Below, piece after piece: positions 57,728-64,000 of a DNA stretch of 64,000 nucleotides. The DNA lies in the NCBI GenBank assembly GCA_027922465.2, contig BQMF02000048.1, positions 992,001 through 1,056,000 on the forward strand. Reading direction: 5' to 3'. A model generated the notes under the pieces. The model had not been told where the DNA came from, searched no databases, and saw only the letters and a list, made by a program, of their open reading frames with translations. The position numbers and the translations under genes were made by a program. Position 1 is the first letter of the stretch. Each line of letters starts with the position of its first letter. Source of the DNA: Turritopsis dohrnii. Its lineage: Eukaryota; Cnidaria; Hydrozoa; Anthoathecata; Oceaniidae.

Positions 57728-59507
57728 AAGTGTATAAAATTTGGCCAGGATCAAATTAAATACTTGGCAATATTGTAAACAATCGCTATGCGCCAAATTA
57801 AATCCCCACCAAATTTAACATAATTTACCTGTTCGCCAAATTAAACCCCTTTTGCAAAAAACGAAAAAAAGAGCGTTTTCGACTCAACATTTGCACGCCG
57901 TTCGTATAATGGTAGACTGTCAGCGTGACCGAAGAAAACTTAGATTTCCAAAAGTTGATCAATGTAGAGTAGATTTCAAAGAAGATTCACTCCTCCAAAG
58001 CCGAAAGTAAATGGTAGAAATTTATAATTATTTCACAATTATTCTCCCGTGTTCCTTCTTTTTTGAAAACAAGTTCTCAATGTTTTATCAAAACGAGTTT
58101 GTGAAAAAAGGAACGAATTCTTTTGTTTTTTGGAAAATGTCTGGGATTCTTTGAGCCTTTCTTAATACAAAAGATAGTTTGTTTCAAGTGTGGGCTGTAA
58201 TGCTTTTTAAGCTCTGGATACGCACAGCTCAGCTCAGTTTCCTCTTCAGCTCCAACAGCCAAGGATGTCTGTCTACTCTCTGCCTGCAATATAGCATTTT
58301 TGATGTTTGATGTATGTTTCTCTAGCTATTTTAGCATATATATTTATTTGTATAATTTTTATCTGTATTATCAATGTCTGTAATTAGGAATGAGGCATTC
58401 TATTTACGATAACAAATAGGAAACTTATCTTGACGGTCTGTAAGTTTTTTCTGCTTTCAGTTATTGTTGCTAATTTTAGTAAGTTTGAATCACATATTTT
58501 CATAATCCAAATCTATGTTTACCATTGGGAAGTCTTTTCGTAAATATATATAACCGTATAATATATTGAAAGACCTACGTAATCACTGATATCTGTAAGC
58601 ATATACATAAATTCAATGTAGTTTTTTGTTCATGAAGTTTATTGGCAGTTGATGTAAGATTTTGTGTCAGTTATGCTTTCCTATAATGCCCTTGGGTGTA
58701 TGCGTAATTAAAAATTTAATGTTTTTTAAGTTTCTGTATAAATCTTTTCATTAAATTTAGTTCAGGTAACGCATGTTTGTATATAAATTAAAAAGGTGGC
58801 AATGACATATTGTTAAAGAAACTGAAGCACAAATTTCATTTTGCATGATCAAAATCTATGTTGTCCTCTTTTTGCTTGTGATTTAGGATTTCTGTTAGTA
58901 AGATTGACTAGACATATATATTGAATTCATAAATTCATAACATTTAGATTGGATTACATGCATACTCATTGTATTATCTTTACTATCATTACGTACCAAC
59001 AAAATAAAGAAAATTATGTCATTCAAATGTATTCAAGTTTATTGGTGTTCATTAGTATGAAGTTTTTCGTGGTGACAATTATGTTTTTCCGGATTTTTGG
59101 GGAGTACATGGTCATAAATTTGATAAACATATATTGTGGAAATGGTTCAATCTTCTTTAAATTTCAAGAATGTCATAGTCGGTGTTTTTCCACACTTAAG
59201 CTGATTTTGCAGAAATCTTTCTGCCCGTAAGGGCATCTTGTTACAATTTCTTTTTTCAATGCAAGAAAACTTTCTCATCCTAAAAAATTAATCAATACAA
59301 ATTGTCTTAATATCTTCTGTTTATTATGCATTTATTCTGACATTATGAAAATTTTTATCACAGATAAAATAAGTTTTTTTGTGTTGTTCGTCAAATTAAA
59401 TCCACGCCAAATTTAGCATTTTTGTCCATTCGCCAAATGAAATCCTCGCCACATTTTATGAAATTTGTCATTCGCCAAATTAAGTGCATGCCAAATTTTA
59501 TACACTT
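57728..59507. mobile_element. Large TIR element with CGCCAAATTAAA subterminal repeats
   Basis: The ends are inverted repeats: aagtgtataaaatttggc at 57728 and its exact reverse complement ending 59507. Both subterminal zones carry repeated cgccaaattaaat and c(g/c)ccaaattta motifs (about 57790-57850 and 59390-59490). The interior of about 1.5 kb contains the exon-like fragment at 58077-58320 and no transposase. The target duplication is unclear. It is likely a non-autonomous element that has captured or hosts a gene fragment. Confidence 0.6.
58077..58320 (-). pseudogene. Exon-like fragment shared with 14600-14760
   Basis: On the minus strand, after the acceptor-like tatattgcag, the frame reads AESRQTSLAVGAEEETELSC, then AYPELKKHYSPHLKQTIFC, then IKKGSKNPRHFPKNKRIRSF and stops after LVLIKH. 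Its first half matches 14600-14760 in peptide and in the upstream DNA. It lies wholly inside the TIR element 57728-59507. The family is not recognised. Confidence 0.45.
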
Positions 59508-59631
59508 AAGGTATATCCCAATGCTGGCCTTCGTACTTTGACTTGTTATTCATAAAACAACTATATCATCACGTGACCAGCTTGTAGCAGCACTTTTCTG
59601 TTTTTTTCGACACTTGTTGCGGATACCTTAA

Positions 59632-60011
59632 GGGAAAAAATTGTTTGCGCAAGAAATTTGTGCGGAACTTTTTTTTTGCGGATTTCGCTCAAATCCGCAA
59701 AATTAATTCCGGAAAAATTAATAAATATTGGTCATTCCGCAAAATTTTCTGAATTTTTCATCCGCAAGGAAAAAAGTCGAGGTTATTGAACATCTAAGGA
59801 CTTATTATTACTCTTCGTCAATATGTAAAACTGATATTATAACTGAGGAAAAATAGATGTTATTCCATAATCTGCTCTCTCAGGCACTGAATTAGGTGTT
59901 TCGATTTTATTAAATTTATTGCATTTGTCATCCGCAAAAATTTCTTCCGCAAAATATGGCATTTTTGGGTCATTTATCCGCAAAAATTTCTTCTGCAAAC
60001 AATTTTTTCCC
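59632..60011. mobile_element. piggyBac-type MITE, TTAA duplication
   Basis: Terminal inverted repeats GGGAAAAAATTGTTTGC are perfect over 17 bp and continue imperfectly for about 50 bp with repeated ccgcaaaa(t)tt motifs. They are flanked by TTAA at 59628-59631 and 60012-60015. TTAA targets are specific to piggyBac-like elements. 380 bp, non-coding. Confidence 0.85.
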
Positions 60012-60311
60012 TTAAGGCACATTAAAATGTATGTAACCACCTGTTATACAAAAGAATGATATTGTATTAGTGTGTTATATTTTATGCAAAATTTTGTTTA
60101 TATGTAAATTTGAAGGGAGTTGGAACAATTATGCCTTAGGTTTTTCACCCTAGCTTCATTCCTTGTGATGAAATTTTTCTTTCTATTCAGAGAATTGGAA
60201 TAATTTGTTACAGTTTGAACAAAACAGCTTCACCAACTTTTTTACATTCTCCAAACAGACTGCACACATATCATCTGATTCTGCAGATTATTGGGGGATT
60301 ACCATGGAAAG

Positions 60312-60602
60312 TCACTGGGTCGTTTGGCAGTTTTTTCCTACATATTCTGCATGTTTTTGCAGGTTATCTTCATGTGAGGCATCGGCCAAGATGGATTTTG
60401 GGGTTCCTCCAAAATATTTGATTTTCTTCAAAACAAAAAAATACAGGACAATGATTCCAGCACTAATACTTAGAGGGAGGGTTCTAGCAAATGTGTAAAT
60501 GATAGGTTTTACTGTGAAAACTTTAGAAAAGGTGTATTTCAACTTCAAAGTTGAAGCTTTATTTGACAATAAAGTTTGCTGATACTTTCCCGCGAAAAAC
60601 AA
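60312..60602 (-). CDS. Possible small membrane protein or terminal exon
   Basis: The minus-strand open frame lacks an ATG (it opens on TTG) and may be a 3' exon after an acceptor such as ttttcacag (about 60515). It encodes a hydrophobic helix (LPLSISAGIIVLYFFVL) followed by KKIKYFGGTPKSILADASHE and DNLQKHAEYVGKNCQTTQ, then TGA. One transmembrane segment with a short polar tail would fit a small organellar membrane protein. No family is recognised. An upstream minus-strand segment (60878-60651) ends at a donor-like aaaggtaggt and could be a 5' exon. Confidence 0.3.
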   Translation of the reverse strand: MFFAGKYQQTLLSNKASTLKLKYTFSKVFTVKPIIYTFARTLPLSISAGIIVLYFFVLKKIKYFGGTPKSILADASHEDNLQKHAEYVGKNCQTTQ

Positions 60603-60835
60603 AGTTCTCGTCAGAAAATCGCAAAACTTTTCCTTAACAATAATCCTTGGTTACCTACCTTTCAATTGTATTGCATTACATTCCAGTATACGCAGTATTT
60701 TCCCCAATTTAGACGAAAAATTTGGGGTTGGTGTGAGGACTACGAGAGCTTGCCTCTTCGTATTTTTGCGAGATTTATGTGACGCATGCGCATTTTCGAA
60801 TGTTTTCCTATGTCCGCCTTGCAATGCACAGTGAA

Positions 60836-63829
60836 CGAACGTGCTCTGCAACGGTTGATCGTAGCGAAATGATCCCATATATTTCTTTGAACAGTTTTTC
60901 GAGCTCTACAACATGGGTACACTTTTGAGTTGCGATTTCATGATTTATATCTTCGTCACGGGGTACGTACACGGGAATGGTGCATTTGACCTAATATTTT
61001 CAAAGTTAAGTTCGGTAAAAAGTTTTACCCTGGACACTAGTCTACTTATACTAATTGGCAATCGTGCATCCCACTTTTTTTTTAGAGTGTTGTGTTTTTT
61101 TCAAATTTACGTTCAAAATCTTCTTAATCGTGGTCATTTTTTCGTTAGACTATTGATAATTGACGATTAGTATAATAGCACGCGACGTGACGTCAGTTGT
61201 CTTTTACCTTATCATGGGGGATTCATTGCATTGCATCCCCAATCGAACGCGACATTTTTGGGGAAATATCTTGAGAACCAATAGGAATAACTGACGTTTT
61301 TAAGGGTCGGCGATCCGGGTAATGGGGTGACGCAACATTTGGACCTAAAATTTATTTGGTACTGCGGCTATGACGTCATCAAAATCTTTGATTGCTGAAA
61401 TCTCCACAACGGTTGGTCGTAGCGAAACAATACACTTTTTTGATCAGTTTTTTAAGCTTTACAACATAGGTACACTTTCCAGTTCCGATTCCGCAGTTGA
61501 AATTTTTGTCACGGGGTTCTCACACCACGGAAACGCAGGATTCTTGCACATCCGTTTCGAAATTAAAGTCGTAAAAAACTTTTGCGCGAGATACTATCTA
61601 CTTATACTAATTCGCAATGTGTGTAACACATTTAACTTAGAGAGTGTTTTGTTTTTGTTTTCTTAATGGTCAAAATCTTCTTAATCGTGGTCATATAGCG
61701 GCAGTTGGACCACGCAAAACACATTCTTGATTAGTATAATAGCACGTGGCATTTGACGTCAGATGTTTTATGATCACGGGGAACCATTGCATTGCATCCT
61801 CAATCGAACGCGACGTTTTTGGGGAAATATCTCAAGAACCAATAGGGATAACTGACGTTTCTTGGGTTCCGCGATACGGGTGATGAGGTGACATTAATTT
61901 TGGACCAAAATTTTATTTGGTACTGCGGTTATGACTTCATCAAAATCTTTGATAGAGGATAATTCTGCAACGGTTGGTCGTAGCCAAACGATCCTATATA
62001 CTTTTTTGATCAGTTTTTCAAGCTCTACAACATGGGTACATTTTCCATTCACAATTCCGTGATTTAATTTTAATTACGGGGTTCGCACACAGGGGTAACG
62101 CGGGATATTTGGACATTCGTTTCAAAATTGAAGCCGTAAAAAACTTTTACGCGAGATACTATCTTATTATACTAGTTCGCGTTGTACATCCCACTTTTAT
62201 TTTAGAGAGTGATATATTTCCTTTTTTTCACGGTCATCGTCCTCTTATGTGCGAGTAAAACCACGTAGAAGCGAGATACACTTTTTCACGATTACTCTAA
62301 AAGCACGTGGCATTTGACGTCAGTTTTTCATTATGAGGGGGAATCATTGCATTGCATCCCCAATCGAACGCGACGTTTTTTGGGAAATATCTCGAGAACC
62401 AATGGGGATAACTGACGTTTTTTTAGAGTCCGCGATACGGGTGATGGGTTGATGCAACATTTGGGCCTAAATTTTATTTAGTACTGCGGATATGACGTCA
62501 TCAAAATCTTTGATCGACGATATCTCTGCAACGGTTGGTCGTAACGAAACGATCCCAAACATTTTTTGATCAATTTTTCAAGCTCTATAACATGAGTACA
62601 TTTTCCAGTCACAATTCCGTGATTTAAGTTTTAGTCACGGGGTATGCACACGGGATTTTCGCACATTCCTTTCGAAATTAAAGCCGTAAAGAACTTTTAC
62701 GCGAGTTGCTAGTCTTATATATAATAGCGAGTGTGTGTCGCAGTTTTGTTTTTGAGAGTGATAAATTTTGTTGAATTTTACGGTCAAAATCTTCTTAATC
62801 GTGGACATATTTTTTGTTAGGTCATGCGTTTTTTTACGATTATTATATAGTAGCACATGCCGTGACGTCAGTTTTTTAATCTATCACGGGGAATCATTGC
62901 ATTCCATCCCTAATCGAATGCGACCTTTTTGGAGAAATATCTGGAGAACTAAGAGGGATAACTGACGTTTTTAGGGTCCGCGAAACGGGCGATGGGGTGA
63001 CTCAAAATTTAGGCCTAAATTTTATTTGGTACTGCGGCTATGATGTCATCAAAATTTTAACCGACGATTTCTCTGCAACGGTTGGTCGTAGCGAAACGAT
63101 CCCATACATTTTTTGCTCAGTTGTTCGAGCTCTACAGCATGGATACACTTTCCACTTGCAATTCCGTGGTTTAATTTTTCGTTGCGGGGTTTGAACACCA
63201 TGATTATATTTTTTGTCACCTTTTTTCGACATGGGATTTTCATATATCCTTTTCGCAGTTAGATGTGGTAAAATGTTTTTGCCCGGGTTACTAGTATACA
63301 CTAATCCGAAATATAGTGTGTCACACTTTTATTTTAGAGAGTGACATATTTGTTTAAATTTTACGGTCATCGTCTTCTTATTTGCGCGTAAAACCACGTA
63401 GATGCGAGAGACACTTTTTTCATGATTAAGCACGTGGCATCATTTGACGTCAGTTTTTTTATAAACACAGGGAATCATTACATTGCGTCCCCAATCGAAC
63501 GCGACGATTTTGGGGAAATATCTTGAGAACCAATAGGGATAACTGACGTTTTAAAGGTTTCGCTATACGGGTGATGGGGTAACACAACATTTGGACCTAG
63601 AATTATTTGGTACTGCGGCTATGACGTCATCAAATTCTTTGATCGCCGATATCTCTCTAACCGTTGATCGTAGCGAAACGATGCCATACATTTTTTTGAT
63701 CAGTTTTTCCAGCTCTACAACATGGGTACACTTTCTATTCGTAATTCTGTGATTTTAGTTTTCATCACCTATTATCGACAAATCATTTTCAAAAATAAAG
63801 CCGTTAAAATTTTTTCCGCGAGTTACTAG
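60836..63829 (+). mobile_element. Tandem array of Helitron-like family B units
   Basis: Head-to-tail units: 60836-61040 (5'-truncated), 61041-61596, 61597-62161, 62162-62712, 62713-63294 and 63295-63829. Well-kept units start TCTACTTATACTAATTCGC or TCT-TATA variants. They end with a gtaaaa...ttttac hairpin, then cgcgagata or cccgggata, then CTAG (reduced to CTA in two). Every unit keeps the order TGACGTCA, cattgcattgcatcc, aatcgaacgcgac, gggataactgacgtttt, a second TGACGTCA, and caacggttggtcgtagcgaaac. TC start, 3' hairpin, CTAG and a following T fit a non-autonomous Helitron family. The family is unrelated in sequence to family A and has no coding capacity. The many small ORFs here are repeat artefacts. 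Confidence 0.7.
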
Positions 63830-64000
63830 TTTCAAACATTAGAGATAGGAAAGTGCGGATGCTAGCGCAAAATTTTATCCCTCCTAATTATCAACGAGAA
63901 TCCCTGTCAATTATTTTTGCTACACATAAAGTATTAACGTGGGAAATCCCAAGATTTCGGGTATTTCCCTACATAAAGTTTAATCAATAAATATTAGGGG

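Noticed and set aside
62635..63301. Short ORFs within the 61-64 kb array
   Set aside because: Frames are not kept between units and change with small indels, so this is non-coding repeat.

Overview
This 64 kb window is AT-rich animal nuclear DNA, most likely from a cnidarian. The evidence is spliced genes with GT-AG introns and poly(A) signals, a Shaw/Kv3-type potassium channel, a tRNA-derived SINE, and a very dense load of metazoan transposons (Harbinger, hAT, piggyBac-like, Helitron, Penelope-like, LINE and RAG1-like). The species cannot be fixed from sequence alone. Intact host-type genes are few: one voltage-gated K+ channel gene (34473-38385, three coding exons) and a divergently transcribed pair of intronless paralogues of unknown family that share an N-myristoylation-type start (48179-48937 minus, 49577-50239 plus).

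Layout: 1-290 holds the end of a diverged Helitron-like repeat. 305-4384 is a terminal-inverted-repeat element that was invaded by an apparently intact Harbinger transposon (1294-3928) carrying both the DDE nuclease and the Myb/SANT partner. 4.4-11.1 kb holds a 20-bp minisatellite, a foldback, a G-rich TA-flanked element and a frameshifted Penelope-like RT/GIY-YIG remnant. 11.1-12.9 kb is a head-to-tail pair of non-autonomous Helitrons (family A, minus strand). 16.2-19.5 kb is the remains of an eight-exon RAG1-like gene on the minus strand. It has a RAG1-type N-terminal zinc module, a RING-like module, and a core with the C-x2-C and H-x4-H zinc ligands followed by the terminal SE-x-x-x-ES acidic motif. 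It is broken by two frameshifts and seems to lack the segment that should carry the first catalytic aspartate. 20-34 kb is gene-poor, with MITEs, a SINE and a second, plus-strand Helitron A array of three units. 34.4-38.4 kb is the K+ channel.

39-46 kb is a nested repeat complex. It contains a second, more decayed RAG1-type zinc module, a duplicated segment whose two copies differ by a Helitron insertion (giving a direct empty-site comparison), and a long-armed foldback element interrupted by a decayed hAT with a 5-bp target duplication. 48-50 kb is the paralogue pair. 52.6-55.6 kb is a 5'-truncated LINE beside two Helitron family B pieces. 57.7-60 kb holds two TIR elements. 60.8-63.8 kb is a tandem array of about 550-bp units (Helitron family B) carrying regularly spaced TGACGTCA sites.

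The most notable signals are the RAG1-like pseudogene with its second N-terminal relic, the two unrelated Helitron-like families that both occur as head-to-tail arrays, the K+ channel with an altered S6 hinge and shortened S4 end, and the uncharacterised divergent gene pair. Family assignments rest on motif reading from memory. No database search was possible.
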